From Zygnema cylindricum (Eukaryota; Streptophyta; Zygnematophyceae; Zygnematales; Zygnemataceae): a stretch of DNA of 41,318 nt. The translations under genes were made by a program, and so were the position numbers. Below the pieces are notes generated by a model, which ran no database searches, was not told the origin of the DNA, and worked only from the letters and a program-made list of their open reading frames with translations. Location of the stretch: NCBI GenBank assembly GCA_037447655.1, contig JBBHKE010002485.1, forward strand, positions 64,001-105,318, read 5' to 3'. Positions 22,149 to 33,891 of the stretch are shown one piece after another; the first letter of the stretch is position 1, and every line of letters starts with the position of its first letter.

Positions 22149-22378
22149 TTTTCCTTATAGCAATAAATAAACGAATTTTACGAAAAATATAAAAGTTGTG
22201 AATACGACGTAGTTATAGGAAAAAGTAAATCCGTATGAATATGACAAGTAAGATTTTGAGAGCACTTTCAGGTGTCAACCCCACTCACTTTATTGTCTCG
22301 ACGTCGTTATCTAACACTTTTTTTGTAATTCTGTACTAAAAACAGAATAGTTTTAGTATGGATTAGGAACATTTTGTA

Positions 22379-22899
22379 CACTTCTCCGTGAATCGTAATT
22401 GGAGTAAAGAAATAATTATGGTAGAAAAATAAAAAAATAGAGTTATTAACTCTAAGTTGTGTAGTCATTTTTTTCAAAAACAAATTTTAATCTAATTTAT
22501 CAATAACTCTAATTTGGGTTTCTTTCCGTACTAATTATCCGCGCTGATATACCTACTATAAATTAGGTTCACGTATAAAATCCGACAAAATATATAGTTT
22601 CACGTCATTATGACGTTTCCACTACGTCGTTTGTGAGAACGCAATTAGATGATAACGACATGTAATTAAATCATATTTTGTACTTGTTTAGCTAATAAAG
22701 TACAATTTTGCATTGTCAAACACCGACCGTACGCCACACTTTTTAAAACGACACTATATTAGAGTTGTTAACGTTGGGTCAAAAGGTACCTTAAATAATA
22801 TAAAGAATTAAATAGAATTATGTATTCTATTTTGGGTGATAGAGCCAAAATTTGGGGTGAAAAAATTAGCGTACATAACTCTAATTAGAATTCGCGATG
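22379..22899 (+). mobile_element. MITE family M, complete copy
   Basis: 521 bp between TA dinucleotides (22377-22378 and 22900-22901), with imperfect inverted ends (left ...CCGTGAATCGTAATTGGAGTAA, right complement CATCGCGAATTCTAATTAGA). Internal copies of ACTCTAAT and the CGTCATTATGACG palindrome (near 22605) recur in other family members. No coding capacity. The TA flank fits the Tc1/mariner-pogo superfamily. Confidence 0.75.
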
Positions 22900-22920
22900 T
22901 ACTATTGTAACAGGATTTCC

Positions 22921-23806
22921 TGCAACTCTGAGACCTCCATAGGTCCTCAAATTAGGCACCTCATACGAAGCCTCTAGGATAACCCTGACCCCTTTGTGTT
23001 TGAGCAACAATATTTGTTACCCTGAAAAACAAAAACCCAGACCACGTTCACCCCAATGAAGGAAAGACTCCCTTGAGTTGTTAGCAAAAAGAGTCTCCAA
23101 ATTAGCTCCCCTAAGCAATAAGTTATGGCTGGTCAAAAGTGACCTTTATATTTACAAGCTCTCTTAGAGAGAGGTACCTAAATATCACTAAGTCTTGGTC
23201 TGCCTACTCACGACTACCTACTACTAAACCCTAGACCAATAGGAACACTATATAGTACAAGAAGGTACAATGTAGATATACTTATTGAACGTCTATTGTA
23301 CGACATAGTCTACAAGGTAACACCTCTCAAATTGGGAGCCATAGTCTCTCCTCCCATCTTCTCTGATATCAAATAATAGGGCGCCACGTGTCATCGCATG
23401 ACGTTATCTCCGAATTCCGCCAAAAACGAACTTTGAGTGGCGGCTACAATGCTGGCCGTTCGATCAAAACATATCTTACACGGTTCAGATTCGCATATGT
23501 TCATGAATTGTTCCTCTTCGTTAGTTTGGTGTTAATCAGCCGTTTTGTTAATGTTTATATATCTTTGAAATCCATTACGTGTATCGTTTTGTAGGGCCTT
23601 TATGGTTAAGGCGCCCAGCTATAGAGAACCCAGAGGTCGCTGGTTCAAATCTGGACTTAGACAACATTTTGGTAAAATGTCATCGAATTCAAAATCTGCC
23701 ACTTTCTACATATGGCGGCAGCCATGGCGTGCCTTTGATCCTCACTCTCTTTCTTTAAAGTATAACTAAAATAGAGAAGTGATATATTAATTACTTCTTT
23801 TCAACA
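22921..23806 (-). mobile_element. Lone copia LTR, second subfamily
   Basis: TGCAACTCTGAGACC to ...TTTTCAACA; very similar to 30240-31125 in its central part. No internal region is attached, and the flanks (TTTCC and ATTCA) do not form a target duplication. It may be a recombination product rather than a simple solo LTR. It includes a tRNA-like block at 23596-23665. Confidence 0.8.
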
Positions 23807-23813
23807 ATTCATT

Positions 23814-24764
23814 TTAGACCTTGAGACCTCCATAAGTCCTCAGAATGGACAGCTTCCAAGAAGCGTCTAGGATAACCCTGACCCCTTTGTGTTTCAGCAA
23901 GAATAACTACAACCCTGGCAAACAAATACTCTTACTACCTTCACCCTTGTCAAGGGAAGACTCCCCTAAGTCGATAGCAAAAAAATCTCTTAATTTGCTC
24001 CCTTGAGCAGTAAGTTATGGACGGTCAAAGTTGACCTTTTGTATAGAAGCTCTCTAGGAGCGAGGGTCATATCTACTTATTTTTCTAAGTCCTATACATC
24101 TCACAGTCTCTATCTACTGATCTACCGAGCTAATCATATTGCACTTCCGTACACAAAAGTACAGTTGCCGGTGTACTTTCGGTACGGACATTGTACGACA
24201 TGGCCTAAAAGTTGACACATGTTATATCTGGATTCGGTGCCGTATTCCCCGGAGATACTTCGATCCAACGTAATTTCGCCACGTGTCATCCGATCTGGCA
24301 ATAACCATAAATCGCCGAGAATCTCTTCCGCGATCTCGACTTTCTTCCCGGTCGTCTGATTGAATGCAGATTTCAATCTGAGCCGTCATAAATACTTGCG
24401 CGGTATTTGTTTCGTTAAAGAAACAAATGCGCTGTACTCGTTTCTTATGCATACCATAATCCATACTTTCACATTACTGGATCTATGTATCCCGTAAACA
24501 GTTTCAGTTAAATGAATTATCCTACGTGGAAATGTTTAAATAAATATCAAATTATAGATAGTTTTTAACGGAGGTACCGTCCCACCCCAACCAAACCCCC
24601 TGTAATAACCCCGACAAATTTTCTGATAGCCTAGGTTATGGCTTCCACTCCAACTTCCCAATGATGCGACTAGGTGTGAGTTGAGAGAAGTTGAGATAAT
24701 CGGGCCTTTCTATATTTCTATTTAGACTAGAAAATACTTAAAAAAAATGAACATAAATTCTACA
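23814..24764 (-). repeat. 3' LTR of Copia-2
   Basis: 951 bp. It is shorter than its partner because several blocks near 24545-24700, including most of the tRNA-like part, are deleted. The first bases are altered (TTAGACCTTGAGACC instead of TGAAACTCTGAGACC). G-box at 24280-24285, hairpin at about 24400-24430. Confidence 0.88.
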
Positions 24765-24799
24765 CTCCCCTTATTTTCTAGTCAATCTTAATCTCACCA

Positions 24800-27660
24800 A
24801 CTTCAATGAAAAATATTCAAGTGGAAGGGACAGTTTATTACAGATTTCTACCATCTCACTATCCGGCTTCCAGACTCTAAATCGTTGTTTTTTATACTTC
24901 TCTAACAGCTGAAATTAATGTCCTAAGCTTTAGCTTTAAAATGATGATTAGGATTGGTAGAAATAGGGATTGCTGCCTGATTATCACAAAAAGTTTTCTG
25001 CACACCACTCTTAAGGTGACCAAGCTCACCAAGTAAAGACTTGACCCACATCAATTCTTTTACAGCAGACCAAGAGGCCATATACTCAGCCTCTATGGTG
25101 GACTGAGCAATAACCTTTTGTTGTTTGCTACTCCAACAACAAGCCCCATCATCCACATATTATACATATCCAGAAGTGCATCTCGTCATTGGAGCATCAC
25201 CATAACTAGCTTCACTCTAAGTGATGTCACTATTCTCCCACCCTAATGCAACAATAAATCCCTGGTTCCTATCAAATATCTAAGGACTTTCTTAGCTGCC
25301 TCCCAAGCCCTCTTAGTGGGAGCATTTAGACTTCTACTCAGCACTCCTACAGCTGCAGCTAAATCCGGCCGGGTACAATTCATAAAATAGATTAGACTTT
25401 CCACTACTTGTCTGTAAGGAATAGTCTGCATGAAATTCTTGTTCTTCAAGAGATAATTCCTCGTCTAAGACTATGACTCCTTCATCCTCACTCCACTCAC
25501 TTCCCTTCTTTAACTCCATTGGAGTTGTACAACTATTAGCTTTTTCCATCTAAAATATTTCAAGCATGTTCCCTATTGCTTCATTTTGAGTCAATCTTAT
25601 AATCTTTCTTTTTTGATTTCTTTCTACTTCAATTCCCAAAATACATTTTGCTTCCCCCTTGTCCTTCATTTCAAATCTCCCCTTAAGATCAATTTTCAGT
25701 TTATTAATTTTTTCCATTGATTCACTTAAAACAAGCAAATAATCAACATAAATTGCAATAAATATAACACTTTCCTCATCTTCAAAAACATAGATTGAGT
25801 GATCTGAGCTGATCCGGATATATTCCAGATCGGTAAGAAACTCATCAAGCTTCTAATTCCAATGTCGAGGCGCCTGTTTCAAACCATAAGGCGCCTGTTT
25901 AGGTGGACAATCCACCAGCTCCCAAGTATTGGCTGCCATAATTGAGGCCATCTCCTCATTGATGGTTGTCTTCCACCGGTTCCTTTTTGGAAAATTCATC
26001 GTTTCTCTTAAAGTCTGAGGTTCATCTTGATGAGATAGTTTTGTTACCTTGTTATTAGCCTGTTTTTCTTTCAATCTTTTGCTACTTCTCCTTCCTCCCT
26101 CAAAATCGGTGGCCGTTATAGATGGTTCTCATGGATTCTTTCGAACAATCTCGGCTTCTCCCCTACCCTTCGATTCCACACAATTTCCACCACGTCTTCC
26201 GCTTCGGGTAGAGTTGTCACTGGAGTTTCCGCAGCCGAGTCCTTTTCGGTTTGATTTGTACCTGCAAGAATGTCATCTTCTCTAAAACCTGGATAGTTTG
26301 GAAGCTCAAACTCATCGAAATTTTGTGACTCAAATCTGATTTTTATTGACTTTGTATACTTGAAGGGATCCACATATTTTCCTTCATCCATAACTACTAG
26401 ATGTTTTCCTAACATTATATCTTCCCTTTTTAGATCATAAACTCAATATCTTTTAACATCCTCATCATATCCTAATAAGTATCCCGGTTTTCCTTTAGGA
26501 TCTAGCTTCCAATTAGACCGATCAGTATCTAGACTCAATACTTGACTACCAAAAACCTTTAAGTGAGATATGTCTGGTTTTCGGTCTGTCCATCTTTCAT
26601 TTGGTGTTTGATCTTTTATAAGTGAAGTAAGAACTCTATTTTTGAGGTAATTAGCACAGTTCATTGCTTCTGCCCAAAACTTTTTTCCTATCTTTTTATC
26701 TAACAACATACTTCTAGCACTCTCACTTAGTGTTCTTTTTAACCTTTCAGCTACCCTATTCTATTCCAGGTTTTCTAGAACTGTCTTTTGGTGTTGGACT
26801 CCATCTTCCCTCAGAAAATCCTCAAACTCGTTAGAAGTATACTCCCCACCATTGTCACTCCTTACTCTTTTGATTGGAGTTTCATGGAGTTATTCGCTCC
26901 ATGCTTTATATTGTCTAAAACAATCCTCAGCTTTTGACTTGTTTTTCAAAATATACACCCTAGAATACCGAGACCAATCATCAGTGATAGTCATCATAAA
27001 TCTCTTTCCTCCGGTGAGGACACTTTAGCCGGTCCCCAAATATTTGTGTGTACTAGATCTAGAATTTTTTCTCCCTTATAGGTGGTTGTTTTAGAAAAAG
27101 GTAATTTGTGTGCTTTACCTTGAGCACATCCACTACAATCACTTATATTATCACTCTCACTGAATTGAATCCCTTCCACCACTCCCATCTTTTTCATCTC
27201 TCTTACCTTCCTAGATTCACATGCCCAAGCCACTTATGCCACATCATAATATCATGAACACCAGGATAATAAAGTATCTTTGTTTCATTACTTAAAATCA
27301 GCCTAAACATCCCATGGCTTCCTTTCTCACCATTGAAATAGACATCTTCCTCAAAACTAGCAGTAAAGACTCCTTCCCTAGTGCTAGTAAAAAAACCCTT
27401 ATCATCTAATACAGATGTAGAGATGAGGTTTTTGTTCAGCTCTGGAATAAACAATACATCGGAGAATGTTTCTATGGATGTCTTTCCTTCTACTAACACT
27501 TTTATATCTTTCGATCCTTCTAGAGTAGTGGTGACTATCCTCCCATCCCTGTACTCTATCTCTACGGTGAGAATATTTCTTATCTTAGTGAACAGGTGCC
27601 TATCCTTACACATGTGCATGGAGGCACCTGAATCTATAATCTAGCTTGCTTCACCTTTCA
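24800..27660 (-). pseudogene. pol of Copia-2, with an RT deletion
   Basis: Protease site IIDSGASMHMCKD is intact at about 27615-27640, preceded by a stop where Trp is usual. Then LISTSVLDDKGFF, the zinc motif WHKWLGHV...CSGCAQGKAH, integrase with FWAEAMNCANYLKNRVLTSL and HLKVFGSQV, and RT start NEEMASIMAANTWELVDCPP. This jumps directly to PYGLKQAPRHWN: about 325 bp encoding the first RT catalytic region are missing. RT continues with YVDY in place of YVDD, the LKIDLKGRFEMKDKGEAKC block, TRPDLAAAVGVLSRSLNAPT, and RNase H with SSKQQKVIAQSTIEAEYMAS and DNQAAI. Several stops and frameshifts. Not functional. Confidence 0.92.
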
Positions 27661-27699
27661 ATCCACCGTAAGCACATTTCTGCTTTCCTCGAATTTCGA

Positions 27700-28741
27700 C
27701 CTCGTTTTTCGCCTCCAACTCCTCATCCAAAAAGAAGCTCATCGTGCTCGTCCTTGGATTCCGCCTCATGTACCTGTGTCACAAGGGCCTTTTTCTTTCC
27801 TCTCGGGGTTCCACCGGTCTGCCCTTTTTTTAACCAAAGCTCGGTTAGCTTAGTGCACACTGCCATATAATGCCCCGGTTTCTTATGAAAATGACATAAA
27901 CCTTTGGGAGCCCTTGGTCCGAACTCGTCCGTCTGATTTTTCTGCTCCCTCTCCCCATATTTTGCGAACGGTTTTCGAGAATTCGTGTTCCTCTAATCGG
28001 TCGCAGCTGCCAAGGCTTGCCCAATCTTTCCTCCCCTTCGGATCTCAATCGTATTCTCCCAAACAAGAATCATCCCTACCACTAAGTTCCATATCCACCT
28101 TGAGTTTGGCAAGCCCTGCACACAGTTGACTATGTTCTCGAACTCATCGGGTAACTTCATCAGTAAACAGTTAACCTTTTTTTTCACTAAAATATTTTCC
28201 CGCACTCTCTAGCTTTATGAAGAGTGTAGCAAGCTCATTGCAAAAATCCAACATATTCCCCCCTTTGTATATATACTCCTTAACTTTCTGATCAGCCAAC
28301 TGTTGTTGCTGAATCGTACCATCCAAAGATCGGATGCCCTTTCTACCTGTAAATGAGGACATGCAAGTCGTTGAGTAAGATGGCGTAGGATGAAGTGTTT
28401 TGCCGACATATTGTTTAAGTCATAGGTTTCAGTATCATTCTCCTTGTTTCTCCGAATAGGTGACATAAATGCTGAACCAGTTGCTATTGGTGTGATCATC
28501 TCCTTCTCCGCTCCTTTGTCCACCACCTCTCATTCTTTTGTCTCCTCCGTTGATGGTGGATCTTCTTTCTTTGTGAATTTGCTTCCTCCAAACCCGAAGT
28601 AATTCCAAGACTTAATGGACGTCCCACTCGTCCACTCACTATCCCCCAAAGTTTTTTTTCGCATAGAGCTCTTATCATCATAGTTTCCGAGTATATGAAG
28701 CTAGTTCCATTAAAGATTGGTAGCCTAAAGGGTGGGCCCAT
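27700..28741 (-). pseudogene. gag of Copia-2, start codon inside the primer site
   Basis: The ATG at 28741-28739 lies within the primer site and opens an 81-codon frame: MGPPFRLPIFNGTSFIYSET, ALCEKKLWGIVSGRVGRP. Further frames carry YDLNNMSAKHFILRHLTQRL, VERASDLWM, CNELATLFIKLESAG and KLPDEFENIVNCVQGLP. The zinc knuckle reads CHFHKKPGHYMAVC, the second Cys replaced by His (about 27860-27900). Frameshifts divide the gene into at least three pieces. Confidence 0.9.
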
Positions 28742-28745
28742 AACC
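28731..28745 (-). other. Primer-binding site of Copia-2
   Basis: GGTTATGGGCCCACC on the minus strand, immediately after the 5' LTR and identical to that of Copia-1. It is complementary to the anticodon arm of initiator tRNA-Met; the ATG opposite the CAU anticodon is the gag start. Confidence 0.88.
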
Positions 28746-29814
28746 TGAAACTCTGAGACCTCTAAAAAGTCCTCAAAATGGACAGCTTCCTAGAAGCCTC
28801 TAGGATAATCTTGACCCCTTTGTGTTTCAGCAAGAACAAGTGCAACCAAGGCAGGAAAATACTTTGAGTACCTTCACCCGTATGAAGGTAAGACTCCCCT
28901 AAGTCGATAGCAAAAATATCTCTTAATTTGCTCCCCTGAGCAGTAAGTTAAGAGGGTCAAAGTTGACCTTTTGTACAGAAGCTCTGTGGAAGAGAGGGTC
29001 CTATCTACTAATTTTTCTAAGTCCTATATCTCTCACAGTCTCTATCTACTGATATACGGAGCCAATCAGATTACAGTTCCATACGCAAAAGTAGAGTTGT
29101 AGGTGTACTTCCTGTACAAACATTCTACGACATGGCCTAAAAGTTGACACATGTCATATCCAGACTCGGTGCCGTAATCCCCGGAGATACTACGATCCAA
29201 CGTAATTTCGCCACGTGTCATCCGATGTGGCGATGACCATAAACCGCCGAGAATCTTTTCCGCGATCTCGACTTTCTTCCCGTCGTCTGATTGAATGCAG
29301 ATTTCAATCGGAGCCGTCATAAATACCTGCGCGGTATTTGTTTCGTTAAAGAAACAAATGCGCGGTACTTGTTTCTTATACATATTGTAATCCGTACTTT
29401 TGCATTACTGGATCTATGTATCCCGTAAACAGTTTTAGTTAAATGAATTATCCTACGTGGAAATGTTTAAATAAATATCAAACCTTATAGTACGTAACAC
29501 TAGTTCTAGACTTAACGGATAAGGCTAACGGCTATCGGCGGCTTACAAACCGGCAGGTACCAAGATCAAATCCTGGGTGCAACATATATTTTTTTAGTAA
29601 ATAAACCCCTAATGGTAAATAAACTAATCTATTTCGCGTAAATCCTCTGGATATCCTCGGTAGCCATGGCTCTAGCTTCCTCTCCAATTTGTGAGTGACT
29701 GCGACAAGTGTGAAAGTTGAAGAGAGAAGTGAGTATAGACTGCCTCGGGTTTTTTCTATATTTCTATTTAGACCTAGAAAATACTTAAAAAAAAACAGAC
29801 CATCAATTTCTTCA
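28746..29814 (-). repeat. 5' LTR of Copia-2
   Basis: 1069 bp, clean TG...CA ends. G-box CACGTG near 29212, hairpin ATTTGTTTC (29336-29344)/GAAACAAAT (29351-29359) with a six-base loop, AGCTCTGT/AGAGAGGG inverted repeat near 28980, tRNA-like block 29505-29575. Confidence 0.9.
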
Positions 29815-31880
29815 TAAAGTGTATGATCCAAAAAGAGAAGATATAATTCTAGTAAAACACCTAGTAGCTATGAATGAGTGGATGTCAGTAGTGAAATTCT
29901 ATGGGCTCCATTGCCCACAGAATTCGCATATCCAAAAGAAGGTAATCTAGATAGTGCCGACTCCAAGTTGATATAAACCCAAATAAATGATCCCTTGACA
30001 ATAAGAACCCCAATATACCTTCACCCCTGTGAAGAGAAGACCTTCTGTGTGCTCAGTTCCACCACATAATGCAAAGCTTCAATATGTGTTTTGGACAATA
30101 TTCCCCACTTTGACTTTCCCACTGAATAAGTGCCACCCTGGCACGCAAAGACTCTGACCGACTACACCCTTGTGTAGCTTGGACTCCCCTGAGTCCGTAG
30201 CAAAAAGAATCACTGAATTTGCTCACCCGAGCATTAAGTTATGGCTTGTCAAAGATGACCTTTATAGTTACAAGCTCTCTTAGAGAGAGGTACCGAAATA
30301 TCACTAAGTCTTAGTCTGCCTACTCATGACTACCTACTACTAAACCCTAGTCCAATAGGAACACTATATAGTACAAGAAAGTACAATGGGCGATGTACTT
30401 ATTGTACGACCATTGTACGACAAGGTCTACAAGGTGACACCTATCAAATCGGAAGCCAGGGTTCCTCCTCCCATCTTCTCCGGTATCAAATAATGTGGCG
30501 CCACGTGGCACCGCGTGACGCTATCTCCGTATGCCGCCAAAAGCTCACTTCGCGTGGCGGCTATAATGCCGGCCGTCCGATGAAAACATATTTTACACGG
30601 TTCAGATTCGCGTACATGCAGGAATTGCTCCTTTTGGTTAATCTGCTGTTAATTAGCTGTTTTGTTAATGTTTATATATTTATGAAGCCCGCCACGTGTA
30701 TTGTTTCGATAACGCCTTGTTGGTCAAGGCTTACGTCTACAGAAATAACCACAAACCATGGTTCAAATCTGGTTTAGAGCAGTTTTTGGTAATTTGTTAG
30801 TTTGTTAGAACTCTCTTCTTGTCCATGTATAAATACCTATTGTACCCTACATATGTCATCGTTCACTCTAAGCTATAGGCTAAAGCTAACTTGTACGAGA
30901 ATGGAGGTACCAGAATCAAATCCTGGAACCGTCACAACCATTTTGGTACAAACTACGAATTAGTCTATCCTCTTTAGACAGCCATGGCTCTAGCTCTCTC
31001 TCTGGTCTTCAGTGACTGCAACAAGTATGGGGACCGGAGAGAGTTGAGTGAGAAGCAGGTTGCCTTTGCTAACTTACTCTATTTATTTTTCCAATACAGA
31101 CCTAGAAAATACATAAATTTCAACAAGTAGATCCCTTCAAATCCTCAAAGTCAGTCAGAATCTAATTTGCGTCAGACAATTCTGATGACTTTCAACTTCC
31201 TAACTATCCGGGTCTCCAAGAAGATGATACTCTTGCAGGGTCGGAAGATATCCTTGCAGGCTCAAAACACACTGAGGAAGACCTAGAAACACCGATGACT
31301 TCTATACCTGAAGCGGAAGGCGTGGTGGAAACTGATATGGATCCGAGGGACACGAGAGAAGCCATGGTGACTCGAAAGAATCCGCGGGAACCATCTATTC
31401 CGGCAGCAGATTTTGAGGGAGGAAGAAGAAGCAACAAAAGGCTTCAAGATAAACAAATTATCAACAAGGTAACTAAGCTTTCTCATCCGCATGAACCTCA
31501 AACATATAGAGAGGTATTGAACTGCTTGAGAGAAACCGATGGAAGACAGCCATCAATGAAGAGATGGCTTCAATCATGGCGGCGGATACATGGGAACTAG
31601 TGGACTGTCCACTTGATCGCAAACAAATTGGATGTAAGTAGGTTTTCAAGTTTAAACTGAATCCTGACAATACTATTGAGAGGTATAAGGCCCGGTTAGT
31701 GGTAAAAGGTTTTACTTAGAAATAGGGAATACACTACGAAGAAACCTTTGCTCTGGTCGTCAAATTTCCCTCGGTCATGATACTTCTCAGTCTGGCAACT
31801 GTAGAAGACATGGAATTACAAAAAATGGACATTAAAACTGCTTTTTTGCATGGAGAACTAGAGGAGGAGATCTTCATGCG
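29815..31880 (+). pseudogene. Plus-strand copia pol fragment, split by a solo LTR
   Basis: Coding runs VYDPKREDIILVKHLVAMNE up to 29891 and resumes after the solo LTR at 31126 with VDPFKSSKSVRI, FQLPNYPGLQEDD, EGVVETDMD, EGGRRSNKRL, EMASIMAADTWELVDCP (after a frameshift), VFKFKLNPDNTIERYKARLV, HYEETFALVVKFPSV, MDIKTAFLHGELEEEIF. It is the region between integrase and the first RT block, with several stops. It ends abruptly near 31880, before the RT active site. Its upstream part is missing where Copia-2 begins. Confidence 0.88.
29892..31125 (-). mobile_element. Solo copia LTR with perfect target duplication
   Basis: 1234 bp, TGAAATTCTATGGG to ATTTCAACA, flanked by AGTAG on both sides (29887-29891 and 31126-31130). 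Removing the LTR and one AGTAG rejoins the pol reading frame on either side. It therefore inserted into the plus-strand copia and later lost its body by LTR recombination. Tops of the conserved blocks: GCTCTCTTAGAGAGAG near 30265, CACGTG near 30502, tRNA-like block 30715-30775. Confidence 0.93.
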
Positions 31881-33763
31881 ATAGCCGGTTTGCGGCATCA
31901 GTGTTTGTCGTTCGATATGTTCAAAGGTTCGGATGAACCTTTGTGCATGTTCCCTTTGTTTTGAACGCGGTTCGGAAAAACCATTGTGCATGTTCCCTTT
32001 GTGTGAACGCTCGCCGACAGTTCTATGTGCGACCTCTATTTTTGATTTTATAAAGGGAACTTATTTGTAGACAACTTTTTACTTCAATATCGTAGCATAG
32101 ATCCTTAATGATTCTTCTACGACTTATAGGATAGAGGGGCCGGATACTATGGACAATGTATGACCTAAGTTCAAAATTAAGTATGTCCTACCTTTTTAGT
32201 AAGAGAGACATTTCCTTTCTTCCTCTTATCTTCTTGATGACTTATCTTCTCTTTTTTGCTAGAGACCCTTTAAGTAAGAAAAGAAAAAAACACATCAAGA
32301 TAAAAATTACCGTTATCAACATAACTTCCCCCAAATTCACATACGTGTTCTAAAAACTAATTTTTTTTTCTAATTCCAAACTTATTGTGTTTAATTCGCA
32401 AATTAAATTCACACTCTAATTTGATCCGCAATTTTTAGTAGAGTGCACCCCTCACTTTTCTTCTCATCCAACTTGCTAAACTGATTCCAAATCTCTTTGT
32501 GGATCTTCACCATTTTCAAACTTAAAGCCACACAAGGTCAGCATGATGTACAATTTTACAAACACAACAAGACAATATGTTGAGTTTTTTGTGGTGAGAG
32601 GTTACTTTTGTGTGAACTTAAACTAAAATAAGTTAACGATCACTCACTTGCCACATGAATGTGTAATTTTTAGCACGAAAAAGAGTCCTCGCTAATTTTA
32701 TCCTCCTTGTCATGCGCATGTTTGGAAAAAAAATTGTACGGTCTTCAACTTCCACATTAATTCATAGGACCATTCCAAAAATCCACGTCGTCGACGCCTC
32801 TCTTCGCCCTCTCACAAAAATTGTTCCTATCTCACAAGTTTTAGAAAGAAACACAACAAACTTGGTATGAAATGAAAGGGTTGTGAAAAAAAATTATTTT
32901 GACTACTTTGGGCGTAGTTTGATGGCAAGTCGAGTAATGAAAGACAAAAAAATTTTGTGAAGCCATGGCATAAAGCTTTCGAATTAGTGACGTCGACCCA
33001 TCCACAAGTGAGCATGACTTGGCAATTTTACAAAACCCTAAGCGCCTATAATGTCAAAAAAACAAGCCATAAACAACCGTCGCTATTCATGTAGAAATCA
33101 CCAATTGTCCCAAGTTTTATAATCGTTTACAACCATCACAAGTTGTACCGCATCACCTTTCAAAGTAACTATTTCATTCTTGCCCATTGGAACACCCTGA
33201 AAAGTAGTACAGATAAGGGTACGATCCCATGTAATTCAAATTGAGCGAACTTACGTTGTACTTTAGAGCAGATACTCCGTACACGGTTTTCAAATGTCCC
33301 AACAAAATTGTTATTTAAAAGTGTGACAATTATAAACGTCGATAATGCCGTTGACAACTATCAACATCTATAATCCTTCTTGCCTCACTGTTTTTTTTGA
33401 AGCATTTTGAAGCGTTGTAAGATACATCGCTATTTTTGAAACGATGTGGTATGTCCCATGTCATTGCGTGACATCGTAGACGTACAACCTTAGAGCCATG
33501 GTTGTACAACGTGCCTTTCCGTTTGCCTCTCTTTGTCAGCCGCCATGAATGTAAATATAATGTTTTTGGCCCATGCAAAATGATAAGATTATTCTTTGGC
33601 CAATGCAAAATAAAAAACAGTTTTTTTCTAGTGTTGTTGGATTTTTTCCAATGTGACTTAGTTCGCGCACGTGTGGCATCCCTCAACAATGTGTCTTCCT
33701 CCATTAGTGTCACTAAGTAGTGATGTTCAACGAGTTTCATAAGGGGAAAAAAAAACCTGGAAC
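31881..33763. other. No recognisable gene
   Basis: AT-rich, with scattered short frames lacking motifs on both strands. The only structure seen is the short tandem repeat at 31926-32010. Confidence 0.5.
31926..32010 (+). repeat. Two tandem copies of a 42-43 bp unit
   Basis: 31926-31968 and 31969-32010 share GGTTCGGA, TTGTGCATGTTCCCTTTG and GAACGC with a few changes. They follow the break in the copia pol fragment. Role unknown. Confidence 0.8.
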
Positions 33764-33891
33764 AGAATGGGGTAGTTAAAAGATTAAATAGGAAACTTAG
33801 TGATAGTGCTAGAAATATGTTGTCCGACAAGAAGATAGGAAAACGTTTTTGGGCCGAAACAATGAACTGTGCTAATTACCTCAAAAATGGA
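33764..33891 (+). pseudogene. Copia integrase fragment
   Basis: One open frame: EQNGVVKRLNRKLSDSARNM, then LSDKKIGKRFWAETMNCANY and LKNGVF. It contains the third catalytic residue (Glu of EQNG) of the integrase core and the following helix. It closely resembles the same region in Copia-1 and Copia-2 but lies alone, on the opposite strand, with abrupt ends. Probably filler DNA from repair or a truncated insertion. Confidence 0.88.

Larger units (their letters stand above)
23814..29814 (-). mobile_element. Copia-2: full-length, inactive Ty1/copia retrotransposon
   Basis: Same family and orientation as Copia-1. LTRs at 23814-24764 and 28746-29814, primer site at 28731-28745, polypurine tract next to the left LTR (AAGGGGAG on the minus strand, 24765-24772). 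The right flank is plus-strand copia pol; the left flank is an unrelated LTR, and no target duplication is visible, so one side has been rearranged. It is better preserved than Copia-1 in integrase and protease but lacks part of RT. Confidence 0.94.

Noticed and set aside
23596-23665. A functional tRNA gene
   Set aside because: Box-A and box-B-like pieces exist, but the T stem and acceptor stem do not pair, and the block recurs, diverged, in other LTRs.
22921-23806. A simple solo LTR with target duplication
   Set aside because: Flanks TTTCC and ATTCA do not match, so the event was not a plain insertion followed by LTR recombination.
33330-33830. A 166-codon minus-strand gene
   Set aside because: Its first part is the antisense of a copia integrase fragment and the remainder shows no motif or codon signal.
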